Part shown: piece after piece, positions 33,060-41,525 of the stretch
How the letters are laid out: each line of letters opens with the position of its first letter
How positions within the stretch are numbered: position 1 is the stretch's first letter
Assembly (NCBI RefSeq): GCF_000482505.1
Contig: NZ_KI519443.1
Coordinates: 1 to 64,000 of the forward strand
Source: Leptotrichia trevisanii DSM 22070
Lineage (GTDB): Bacteria > Fusobacteriota > Fusobacteriia > Fusobacteriales > Leptotrichiaceae
DNA length: 64,000 bases
Reading direction: 5' to 3'
Program-made: the position numbers and the translations under genes
The notes under the pieces: model-generated
What the model was told of the DNA's origin: nothing
Database searches by the model: none
The model's input: only the letters and a program-made list of their open reading frames with translations

Positions 33060-35426
33060 TTATTTTTTCTCAGCCACCTTTTTTACAGCTTTACTTTTCT
33101 TCGCTTCTTTCTCCACAAAAACAATCTTTTTCACATCATCATAAGTTTTAGCAAAGTAGAATTTCATCTGGTCTGCAATTTCCTTTGGCAATTCCTCTGT
33201 ATCAACTTTATTGTCATAAGGAAGCACAACATCTCTTATACCAACTCTGTGAGCCCCAATTACCTTCTCCTTGATTCCACCAACTGCTAAAACCTCTCCA
33301 GTAATCGTTATTTCTCCAGTCATTGCCACATCCTGTCTAACTTCCTTATCCGTCAATACTGAAATAATTGCTGTTGTAATTGTGATACCTGCTGATGGCC
33401 CGTCTTTTGGCACTGCTCCTTCAGGGAAGTGTAAATGAACATCTGTTGTTTCGTTAAATTTTTCCTTGATTCCAAGTTCATTCTTTATATGCCGTACGTA
33501 AGAATAAGCCACTCTAGCTGATTCCTGCATTACATCTCCTAGTTTTCCTGTAAGCTGCAGCACACCTTTTCCTTCCATTTTTACTGCTTGCACTTCTAAA
33601 GTTGTACCTCCAACTGCTGTCCATGCAAGTCCATTGACAACACCAATTTTACCTTCTTTTTCTTTAACTTTATCTACTCTGAATTTTGCATTTCCTAAAT
33701 ATTTCTTGATTTTTGCTTCAGAAACAGAAATCTTTTTGCTGTCAGATTTTGATACAAGTATTTCTTTTGCTATTTTTCTGAACAATTTACTAATTTCTCT
33801 TCGTAAATTTCTTACTCCAGCTTCCCTTGTGTATTCGTTTATAATCTTCATAACTGCTTTATCAGAAAATGAAATTTTATAATCCTTTAATCCGTTTTCT
33901 TCTTGTGTTTGAGGTATCAAATATTTTTTTGCAATATTTAATTTTTCAAATTCTGTGTAAGATTCGATTGAGATAATCTCCATTCTATCACGAAGTGGAC
34001 CTGGAATTCCGCCCAGATCATTTGCCGTACAAATAAAGAATACATTTGACAAGTCAAAAGTATGATCAATGTAGTGATCTTCAAATGAATTGTTTTGTGC
34101 AGGATCTAAAACTTCCAGCATTGCTGAAGCAGGATCTCCTCTAAAGTCAGAAGCCATCTTGTCAATTTCATCAAACAGCATTACCGGATTATTTACTCCA
34201 ACCTGTTTCAATGAGTTTATAATTCTTCCTGGCATTGCTCCCACATAAGTTCTTCTATGCCCACGAATTTCGGCTTCATCTCTTACTCCACCAAGTGAAA
34301 TTCTTGTGAATTTTCTATTCATTGAACGTGCCACCGAATGTGCAAGCGATGTTTTCCCTACACCTGGAGGCCCCACAAGACAGATAATCGAACCTTTTAA
34401 TGTCTTATTTAATTTTTTAATTGCCAAAAATTCCAATATTCTTTCCTTAACTTCTTCCAGCCCATAATGATCTTCGTTTAGAATTTTTTCAGCTTTTTCA
34501 ATATCAATTTCATCATTAGTTGAAACTTCCCACGGTAATTCAAGTACAGTTTCAAGATACGTTCTGATTACCGAAGATTCAGCAGAAAAATCTGGCATTT
34601 TCTTCATTCTCGAAAGCTCTTTTACCAACTTATCCTTTAGCTCCTGAGGAATTTTTGCATCCCGAACTCTTTGATCAAGTTCCTCCAGTTCCTCGTCTGA
34701 ATCAGTTCCTTCTCCCATTTCTTCACGCATTACCTTGATTTTTTCACGCAAGTAATAGTTTTTCTGAACTTCTGCCATCTGTTCTTTCACACGATTTTCA
34801 ATTTCACGTTCAAGCATAAAAATCTCAATTTCTCTTTCAAGAATACTCAAAATTTTATACGCTCTTGCCTCCACATCCAATATTTCCAATAATTCCTGCT
34901 TTGTTTCAACTGCTATCATCAAATTCGTACAAATCAAGTCGAAAACCTTGTCAATATTGCTAATCTCTTTTATATTGTAAATAATATCAGGCAGCACCTT
35001 ATTAGTTTTTTGTGCATAATTTGAAAATTCATCAATTACCCTACGTTTCAAGGCCTCAGCTTTACTTTCGTCGATAGGCTTTGAAAAAATTTCTTCATAT
35101 TCAGCATAAACAACGCCATTATCATCTTTTGGAAATTGATTGATTAAAACTCTATGTTTAGCTTCAACCAGTACCTTTACATTTCCATTTGGCATTTTCA
35201 CTGTCTGTATAACGTGAACTAAAACTCCAGTTTCATAAATATCTTCTGGAAATTTTGGCTCTTCCACATTTGCATCTTTTTGTGCCGAAAGAATTAGCTT
35301 GCTGTCAAATCTTGAAATTGCTTCTTCAAGACTTTTCAGGCTTGACTGCCTACCGATAAAAATCGGAGTTACAACACCTGGAAATACAACTAATTCTCGT
35401 GTAGCTATAAATGGTTTATTTTGCAT
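33060..35426 (-). CDS. lon: ATP-dependent protease Lon
   Basis: This 788-residue Lon protease unfolds and degrades damaged and regulatory proteins. The order is: N-terminal substrate domain (1-200), coiled-coil linker, AAA+ domain with Walker A GPPGVGKTSLAH near 355 and Walker B VMLFDEIDKMA, then the protease domain with the catalytic Ser in PKDGPSAGIT near 680 and Lys in GGIKEKVIGAHR. The ATG at 35426 has GGAG 5 bases upstream and begins MQNKPFIATRELVVFPGV, the normal Lon start; a longer frame upstream lacks support. The C-terminal tail is Lys-rich. It follows clpX after a 67-base gap. Confidence 0.96.
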   Translation of the reverse strand: MQNKPFIATRELVVFPGVVTPIFIGRQSSLKSLEEAISRFDSKLILSAQKDANVEEPKFPEDIYETGVLVHVIQTVKMPNGNVKVLVEAKHRVLINQFPKDDNGVVYAEYEEIFSKPIDESKAEALKRRVIDEFSNYAQKTNKVLPDIIYNIKEISNIDKVFDLICTNLMIAVETKQELLEILDVEARAYKILSILEREIEIFMLEREIENRVKEQMAEVQKNYYLREKIKVMREEMGEGTDSDEELEELDQRVRDAKIPQELKDKLVKELSRMKKMPDFSAESSVIRTYLETVLELPWEVSTNDEIDIEKAEKILNEDHYGLEEVKERILEFLAIKKLNKTLKGSIICLVGPPGVGKTSLAHSVARSMNRKFTRISLGGVRDEAEIRGHRRTYVGAMPGRIINSLKQVGVNNPVMLFDEIDKMASDFRGDPASAMLEVLDPAQNNSFEDHYIDHTFDLSNVFFICTANDLGGIPGPLRDRMEIISIESYTEFEKLNIAKKYLIPQTQEENGLKDYKISFSDKAVMKIINEYTREAGVRNLRREISKLFRKIAKEILVSKSDSKKISVSEAKIKKYLGNAKFRVDKVKEKEGKIGVVNGLAWTAVGGTTLEVQAVKMEGKGVLQLTGKLGDVMQESARVAYSYVRHIKNELGIKEKFNETTDVHLHFPEGAVPKDGPSAGITITTAIISVLTDKEVRQDVAMTGEITITGEVLAVGGIKEKVIGAHRVGIRDVVLPYDNKVDTEELPKEIADQMKFYFAKTYDDVKKIVFVEKEAKKSKAVKKVAEKK

Positions 35427-35493
35427 AATTTCTCCTTTCATACTTCTAAATCCATTCTTTAAACAGTTACAATAAAACAATTTTAAATTTCTA

Positions 35494-36723
35494 TTATTCA
35501 ATAATTACTTTTTCTTTATCCGTAACTGCTTCTTTCGTAATTATCACTTTCTTAACATTTTCCTTCGATGGAATTTCATACATCAAATCAGTCATAACAC
35601 TTTCAATAATTGAGCGAAGCCCCCTCGCCCCAATTTTTCGTTTAAGTGCCAGCTGTGCAATTTCAACAATTGCATCCTTCTCAAATTCCAGATCTACATT
35701 TTCCATTTCAAAATATTTTTTATATTGTTTAACAAGTGAGTTCTTAGGTTCTGTCAATATTTTTATCATTGCCTCTTCATCCAGTCCGTGAAGTGCCGTA
35801 ATTACCGGTAAACGTCCTATCAATTCAGGAATTAACCCAAATTTTATCAAATCTTCTGGCAACACATTTTCAAACAAAGTTAAGTCATCCAGTTTCGTAT
35901 TATTTGTTTCAAGCCCAAATCCAACTCTTTTTTCATTAACTCTATCCTTAACTTTCGCTTCCAGTCCTTCAAATGCTCCACCAACGATAAATAAAATATC
36001 CTTTGTATTAATTTCAATCATTTCCTGATTTGGATGTTTTCTTCCACCTTGTGGCGGCACACTTGCAACAGTCCCTTCAATGATTTTAAGTAACGCCTGC
36101 TGAACTCCTTCTCCAGAAACATCCCTTGTAATTGACATATTTTCCGATTTTCTAGCAATTTTATCAATTTCATCAATATAAATTATTCCATGCTCTGCTG
36201 CTTCAATATCATAATCAGCCGCTTTTATCAGTTTTAAAAGTACATTCTCGACATCATCCCCAACATATCCTGCTTCTGTCAATGTTGTTGCATCTGCAAT
36301 CGCCAAAGGCACATTCAATGTTTTCGCCAATGTCTGTGCAAGCAAAGTTTTCCCGCTTCCAGTAGGTCCCACCAGCAGCACATTTGACTTTTGCAGTTCC
36401 ACATCATTATCTACATTTTTTTGTTTGTGCATTATTCTCTTAAAATGATTATAAACCGCCACAGATAACACCTTTTTAGGCTGTTCCTGTCCGATAATAT
36501 ATTCATCAAGTTTTGCCTTTATTTCTTTTGGCTTTAACAGCGTGATTTCCCTGTTATGCTCATTTTCATCATATTCCCTAAAACTGTCCAGCAATTCCGC
36601 ACTGTCTTCTATACATTCATTACAAATAAACACATCATCCTCTTCAGGACTCTGTATCAACCGTTCCACTTCATGCTCTTCCCTGCCACAAAATGAACAG
36701 TAATTTTTTTTCTTATTTGCCAA
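35494..36723 (-). CDS. clpX: ClpX, ATPase subunit of ClpXP
   Basis: This 409-residue AAA+ unfoldase feeds substrates into ClpP. The N-terminal zinc-binding domain has YCSFCGREE and FICNECIE (four Cys). Walker A is [12 protein letters not shown] near residue 117 and Walker [12 protein letters not shown]; the pore-2 region [18 protein letters not shown] and the ClpP-docking loop RVGFGLE are present. The start appears to be TTG at 36723 with GAGGTG 7 bases upstream. The gene lies 390 bases after clpP on the same strand, separated by a region with strong hairpins. Confidence 0.96.
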   Translation of the reverse strand: MANKKKNYCSFCGREEHEVERLIQSPEEDDVFICNECIEDSAELLDSFREYDENEHNREITLLKPKEIKAKLDEYIIGQEQPKKVLSVAVYNHFKRIMHKQKNVDNDVELQKSNVLLVGPTGSGKTLLAQTLAKTLNVPLAIADATTLTEAGYVGDDVENVLLKLIKAADYDIEAAEHGIIYIDEIDKIARKSENMSITRDVSGEGVQQALLKIIEGTVASVPPQGGRKHPNQEMIEINTKDILFIVGGAFEGLEAKVKDRVNEKRVGFGLETNNTKLDDLTLFENVLPEDLIKFGLIPELIGRLPVITALHGLDEEAMIKILTEPKNSLVKQYKKYFEMENVDLEFEKDAIVEIAQLALKRKIGARGLRSIIESVMTDLMYEIPSKENVKKVIITKEAVTDKEKVIIE

Positions 36724-37113
36724 TATTTTTCACCTCGTTTTTTCTTTATATATAATTTACTATTAACAATAAATTTATTTAGCAACTTCATCAAGATGTT
36801 ATAATTTCAAAAAATTAAATACAATCTTTAAATATTTATGTAAATGATTTTTCTTTAGATTTTATAAAGTGAATTATATTATATAGATATTTTTTCTTTT
36901 TTCTACGTAAAGGGGATCAATCGCCATCCCCTTTACAATCCCCGCTCGTCTAAGTATTTTTTGAAAATAAAAATTAAACTCACTTCGTTCAGACAGAAAT
37001 TTTTATTTCCAAAAAATCACGACATTTTTAATCCAATTATAAAAGCCTTTACAAGAAATACTTAATGATAAATTTTTAATTTAAGAACTGTTTTTAAAGT
37101 TACCAAATAAGTT
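36724..37113. other. clpP-clpX intergenic region with two hairpins
   Basis: No gene is visible. A perfect 11-bp hairpin lies at 36907-36936. A second one lies at 36963-37010, where GAAAATAAAAATT pairs with AATTTTTATTTCC around a loop containing CACTTCGTTCAGACAG. A promoter for clpX may also lie here, but I cannot identify it confidently. Confidence 0.5.
36907..36936. repeat. perfect intergenic hairpin, GGCGAT loop
   Basis: GTAAAGGGGAT and ATCCCCTTTAC form an 11-bp perfect stem around CAATCGCC. There is no T tract on either side, so it is not a normal terminator. Its loop matches that of the hairpin inside the element at 32758-33000. Confidence 0.6.
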
Positions 37114-37689
37114 TTACAATATCTTATCTATTAATCCATAATTTACAGCTTCTTCTGGTGACATAAAGTTGTCTCTTTCAGTATCTGCATAGATTTCTTC
37201 TACTGATTTTCCAGTTGCTTCTGATAAAATTTCGCTTATAATTTCTTTCATTCGTTCGATTTCTTTTGCTTGAATCTGAATATCCGTTGCTTGCCCTCTT
37301 GCTCCACCTAGTGGCTGGTGAATCATTATTCTTGAGTTTGGCAATGAATATCTTTTTCCTTTTACTCCAGCTGACAATAATACTGCTCCCATACTTGCTG
37401 CCTGTCCTACGCATACTGTAGAAACATCGCTTTTAATGTGACGCATTGTGTCATAAATCGCAAGCCCGGCGGTAATTACTCCTCCTGGACTGTTTATATA
37501 CATAACTATATCTTTTTCATTATCCTGTGCATCTAAAAATAATAATTGAGCGACAATCGCATTTGCCATTCCATCCTCAACTTCTCCACTTACAAAAATT
37601 ATTCTATCCTTCAAAAGTCTTGAATAAATATCATAGCTTCTCTCCCCACGTCCATCATTTTCAATAACTACTGGACTATATACTGACAT
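37114..37689 (-). CDS. clpP: ClpP protease subunit
   Basis: This 191-residue serine protease forms the proteolytic barrel of ClpXP. The catalytic Ser is in [11 protein letters not shown] near residue 95, His in [10 protein letters not shown] near 120 and Asp in [14 protein letters not shown] near 170. VMYINSPGG is the oxyanion-binding region. The ATG at 37689 has AGGAGG 5 bases upstream; an earlier in-frame start 12 codons upstream is less likely. Between tig and clpX it keeps the widely conserved order tig-clpP-clpX. Confidence 0.96.
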   Translation of the reverse strand: MSVYSPVVIENDGRGERSYDIYSRLLKDRIIFVSGEVEDGMANAIVAQLLFLDAQDNEKDIVMYINSPGGVITAGLAIYDTMRHIKSDVSTVCVGQAASMGAVLLSAGVKGKRYSLPNSRIMIHQPLGGARGQATDIQIQAKEIERMKEIISEILSEATGKSVEEIYADTERDNFMSPEEAVNYGLIDKIL

Positions 37690-37758
37690 ATTATTTCCTC
37701 CTCTTTCTGTCAATTTTTCTTTCATTTTTTATTTTTTCTCATTATTGTAAAACTACGT

Positions 37759-37877
37759 AATACTAAACCCTATTTAAAAAAACAGAAATTATATTTTATG
37801 TTATTTGCTAACAAGGGCTCTTGACCCCTTGCTAAAAAAATTCATAACTAACCTGCTATTCAAATGGAAAATAGTAT
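37759..37877. repeat. ATACTA-ended element with internal hairpin, second long copy
   Basis: The left end AATACTAAACCCTATTTAAA matches the 26164 element, and the right end ATTCAAATGGAAAATAGTAT is its inverse. Inside, AACAAGGG and CCCTTGCT form a hairpin around CTCTTGAC. It lies between tig and clpP in a 310-base stretch (37690-37999) without a gene. Confidence 0.55.
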
Positions 37878-37999
37878 AAAATCATTTTAAAATTTTGCAA
37901 CTTAAATATAGAGAAAAAGAATTTCGCAATAAACTATTTTATCACAAAATTCTTCTAAAATCAAAATATTCTTTTTATTTAACAATTTTTTCAAAATTA

Positions 38000-39286
38000 C
38001 TATTTAACTTTTGCTTCATTTACTAATAAATCAATTGTTTTTTGATTTACTAATCTGTAGTTTGTTTCATCAATGAATCTTTCATAATTTCCATTTTTTC
38101 TTACATCAGCGATTAATGCATCTTTTTCAAGTCCGTACATTGCAGCCAATGTTTCTATTTCTTTTGATACTTCTTCATCAGTTGCTTTGATTGATTCAGC
38201 TTTTGCAATTTCAGCTAGTACTAATTCTGTTTTTACTGCTTTTTCAGCATTTTCTTTTGAGCTTTCTCTCATTGCTTCCATTGTTTGTCCAGTCATTTGG
38301 AAATATTGGTTAAGGTTGATTCCTTGCATTTGTAATTGTTGTGCAAATCTGTTGATTTGGTAGTCAATTTCTCTTTGAACTAATGCTTCTGGCACTTCAA
38401 CTTCTGTTGCACTTACTACAGCGTCAACAACTTTGTTCTTGAATTCATTTTCAGCTCTTGCTTCTTCTCTTTTTGTAATATTTTCTCTAGTTTTAGCTGT
38501 CATATCTTCAACAGAGTCAAATCCCAATTCTTTTGCCAAATCATCATTTAATTCAGCTTCTTCTTTTCTCTTAATTGAATTTACTTTTACTTTGAATAAA
38601 GCTGGTTTTCCTTTTAGGCTTTCAGCGTGATATTCTGCAGGGAATGTAACATTTACATCAAATTCATCGCCTTTTTTGTGTCCTGCGATTTGATCTTCAA
38701 AAGTGTCAATAAAGCTGTGAGAACCTAATGTCAAGTCATACCCTTCAGCTTTTCCTCCGTCAAATGCTTTCCCATCTATAAATCCTTCAAAATTGATGTT
38801 TACAACATCATCATTTTTAGCTTCTTCATTTTCTGCAACTTCTTTTAATTTTGCAGCATTTTCTCTTAATTTTTCGATTTCTTCATTTACTTTTTCGTCA
38901 GTAATTTCCACTTTTTCCTTTTCTACTTCCACACCTTTATATTGCCCTAATTCAAATGAAGGCAATACAGGTATTGTAAATACTACTTCAACTTTGTCAT
39001 CATTAAGCTCATATTTTTCAAGTTTAATATCAGCAATTGGTTTTAATTCATTTTCTGCAATCGCTTTTCTGTATTCGTCAGAAATAATATGGTTTAAGAT
39101 TTCCCCTTCAATATCTTTCTTAAATTTTTTTTCAATAACTTTTGCAGGTACATGCCCTGGACGGAATCCGTCAACTTTTGCATCTTTGAAATGTACTAAA
39201 ACGTGTTCCTTTAAGTGTTTTAATTCTTCTCCTTCTCTAACTGCTGATACTTCATAAGTAGATTCATTTAATTTTTTTACTGCCAT
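38000..39286 (-). CDS. tig: trigger factor
   Basis: This 428-residue ribosome-bound chaperone and peptidyl-prolyl isomerase shields nascent chains. The N-terminal ribosome-binding domain has VDGFRPGHVPAKVIEKKF (variant of the GFRxGxxP signature) near residue 38-56. The PPIase domain is FKBP-like (VNINFEGFIDGKAFDGGK near 145-165). A long helical C-terminal domain follows. AGGAGG precedes the ATG. It stands between recJ and clpP in the long minus-strand cluster. Confidence 0.96.
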   Translation of the reverse strand: MAVKKLNESTYEVSAVREGEELKHLKEHVLVHFKDAKVDGFRPGHVPAKVIEKKFKKDIEGEILNHIISDEYRKAIAENELKPIADIKLEKYELNDDKVEVVFTIPVLPSFELGQYKGVEVEKEKVEITDEKVNEEIEKLRENAAKLKEVAENEEAKNDDVVNINFEGFIDGKAFDGGKAEGYDLTLGSHSFIDTFEDQIAGHKKGDEFDVNVTFPAEYHAESLKGKPALFKVKVNSIKRKEEAELNDDLAKELGFDSVEDMTAKTRENITKREEARAENEFKNKVVDAVVSATEVEVPEALVQREIDYQINRFAQQLQMQGINLNQYFQMTGQTMEAMRESSKENAEKAVKTELVLAEIAKAESIKATDEEVSKEIETLAAMYGLEKDALIADVRKNGNYERFIDETNYRLVNQKTIDLLVNEAKVK

Positions 39287-39343
39287 TTCTTTAATTCCTC
39301 CTAAATTTTTTTATTATATATAATTTTTTTTAATTAATTCATT

Positions 39344-41041
39344 TTATTTAAAATCCTTTATTTTCAGTTCGATAAATAAATCCGAATGAACAGATTTAAA
39401 TATCGGTGTATAAACCATTTTAAACTTTTTCTTATAAAAATTATTTGTCTTCAATTTATGTCCTAAATTATATCCAATTACCGAAATAATACGGTTATTC
39501 TTTCTGACAAATCCCTTAAAATGCCGATTATTTATCCCGAATCTCGTTAAATTCAGAAAATTAATGTCTGAATCCATAAAGTTTGGTTCCTGATTATCCA
39601 GCCCAAAAGGTGATAGCCTATTTATCTCATGTAATTTTCTTTTGTTTAAATGCTCGATATTCAGCCATGCATCTACATGTAAAGTTTTTTGCACATTTTC
39701 CCTGTTCTTTTTAGCAAGCCTTTGCCGCAAATGTTTTTCAATTTCGCCTAAATATTTTTCCGAAATAAGAAATCCTGCCGCCAAGTCATGTCCTCCAAAT
39801 CGCTCCAATTTATCTGACACACTTTTTAAAATATCAAAAATGTTAATTCCTTCGATACTTCTACACGATGCCTTTCCATATCCGTTTTTTATTGAAATAA
39901 GAATTACTGGAATATTGTATTTTATTGAGATTCTTGAACATACTACACCTATTACGCCAGAATGCCATTTCCTGCTTTTCATAAAAATATATTTTGGACG
40001 TTCTAGTCGCTGTATTTTTTCTTCCAGCTCATTATAAATCTCATTTTCCAAATAACGTCTGATTTTATTAGCTCGCTTCATTTCCTCAATAATCGAGAAA
40101 AGTTTAAAGTCATCTTCCTGAATAAAGAAATTTACAACAATTTTTGAATTATCAATTCTTCCAAGTGCATTAAAAATTGGTGCAATGAAAAATCCAATAT
40201 CACTGGTTGTTATATTTCTAGGATTTATCTTCAAATAGTTAATGATATACTTCAAACCTTTTATTTTGGTTTTTTTTAGGTTATTTAACCCTTTTTTTAT
40301 GATAAACCTGTTTTCATCCGTCATTGGCACAACATCTGCAACTGTCCCAATCATTATAATATCCATATAATCATACAGTATTTTTTTATTTACACCATAT
40401 CTTTCATAGACAGCATCAGCGAGTTTAAAGGCAACTCCTGAGCCTGACAGGGATTTATTAGGATAAGTCTCACTAGTCTTTGGATTTATTGTAAGAATGC
40501 CTAATTCTTTTTCCTGCTCCTTATCCTCCAGCACCCCAATCTGTCTATGATGATCCGTTATAATTATGTCAATGCCACTATTTTTTAACATTAATATCTC
40601 TTCACGGTTATTTATTGAAATATCAACTGTTATAAACAATTTTGCATCCCGTTTTTTCAGAAAATTCAAAAGATTTTTATTTATACCTATTCCCTCGTGA
40701 ACACGATTTGGAATGTAATAATCGACATTAAGCCCCAATTTTCGAAGCATTATTACCAGATATGCCACTCCAGAAATACCGTCAACGTCATAATCTCCAT
40801 AAATTACAATTTTTTCTTTATTTCTTCCAGCTTTTTTTATTCTTTCTACGACTTTTTCCATATTTTCAAACAAAAATGGATTATGTATGTCCCCCTTGTC
40901 TGAATTTAAAAATTTAGAAACTTTTTCCTTCGTATTAATTTCCCGATTTAAAAGCAATCTTGAAATTAACCTGCTTTCACCAAATTCAGAACTTTTTGAT
41001 GTCAAATAATCTTCATTATAGCTTTTTAATTCCCATTTCAT
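39344..41041 (-). CDS. recJ: single-stranded-DNA exonuclease RecJ
   Basis: This 565-residue DHH-family 5'-3' exonuclease acts in recombinational and mismatch repair. Motif I is IYGDYDVDGISG near residue 80, the second Asp motif FITVDISI, and the DHH motif IITDHHRQ near 155. The DHHA1 domain ends with RFGGHDLAAGFLI near 440. The ATG at 41041 starts MKWELKS as in other RecJ proteins. An in-frame TTG 16 codons upstream is possible, because GGAAG lies rather far (13 bases) from this ATG. It follows rbfA on the same strand. Confidence 0.93.
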   Translation of the reverse strand: MKWELKSYNEDYLTSKSSEFGESRLISRLLLNREINTKEKVSKFLNSDKGDIHNPFLFENMEKVVERIKKAGRNKEKIVIYGDYDVDGISGVAYLVIMLRKLGLNVDYYIPNRVHEGIGINKNLLNFLKKRDAKLFITVDISINNREEILMLKNSGIDIIITDHHRQIGVLEDKEQEKELGILTINPKTSETYPNKSLSGSGVAFKLADAVYERYGVNKKILYDYMDIIMIGTVADVVPMTDENRFIIKKGLNNLKKTKIKGLKYIINYLKINPRNITTSDIGFFIAPIFNALGRIDNSKIVVNFFIQEDDFKLFSIIEEMKRANKIRRYLENEIYNELEEKIQRLERPKYIFMKSRKWHSGVIGVVCSRISIKYNIPVILISIKNGYGKASCRSIEGINIFDILKSVSDKLERFGGHDLAAGFLISEKYLGEIEKHLRQRLAKKNRENVQKTLHVDAWLNIEHLNKRKLHEINRLSPFGLDNQEPNFMDSDINFLNLTRFGINNRHFKGFVRKNNRIISVIGYNLGHKLKTNNFYKKKFKMVYTPIFKSVHSDLFIELKIKDFK

Positions 41042-41134
41042 TACAAGATTAATCGCTTCCTTTTTTGTATAGTTGCAGGACTGCCTCAAAATTCAATTTA
41101 TTTTTATAATTTTCAAAACAGCCCAGTATTTCTG

Positions 41135-41503
41135 TTATTCGATATTGTCGTTTTCCTTTTTTATTTCATTCAATATCGAAGCAATTTTCACACCATATTC
41201 AACGCTGTCATCCAGATGAATCCTTACTTCTGGAACAAATCTTATCGACAGCTGTGAACCAATTTTTTTTCTAAAAAAACCTTTTAATTTATTCAAATCT
41301 TCAGCGATTTTTTCCTTGTTTATATTATCTTTCAAATCCAATATCGAGAAGGTTAAATCAAGGTATCGCCCATCTTTTGTCAGCTCAACCTTGTGAATTG
41401 ACACAAGATTTTTTATTTTATCATTTTTTATATCTGTCAAAAGCGTCATTCCGATAATTCTTGATATTTCCTTCTCCAGTCCTCTTTTTCTTCTGTCATT
41501 CAT
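41135..41503 (-). CDS. rbfA: ribosome-binding factor A
   Basis: This 122-residue KH-type protein matures the 16S rRNA 5' end and 30S subunit. The N-terminus RRKRGLEKEISRIIGMTLLTDIKN and C-terminus RFVPEVRIHLDDSVEYGVKIA are the family signatures. It is placed between infB and recJ, the conserved nusA-infB-rbfA order. Confidence 0.95.
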   Translation of the reverse strand: MNDRRKRGLEKEISRIIGMTLLTDIKNDKIKNLVSIHKVELTKDGRYLDLTFSILDLKDNINKEKIAEDLNKLKGFFRKKIGSQLSIRFVPEVRIHLDDSVEYGVKIASILNEIKKENDNIE

Positions 41504-41525
41504 ACAATTATCACCTATCTATCTG

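Noticed and set aside
36907-36936. Strong hairpin as the clpP terminator
   Set aside because: There is no T tract on either strand after the stem.
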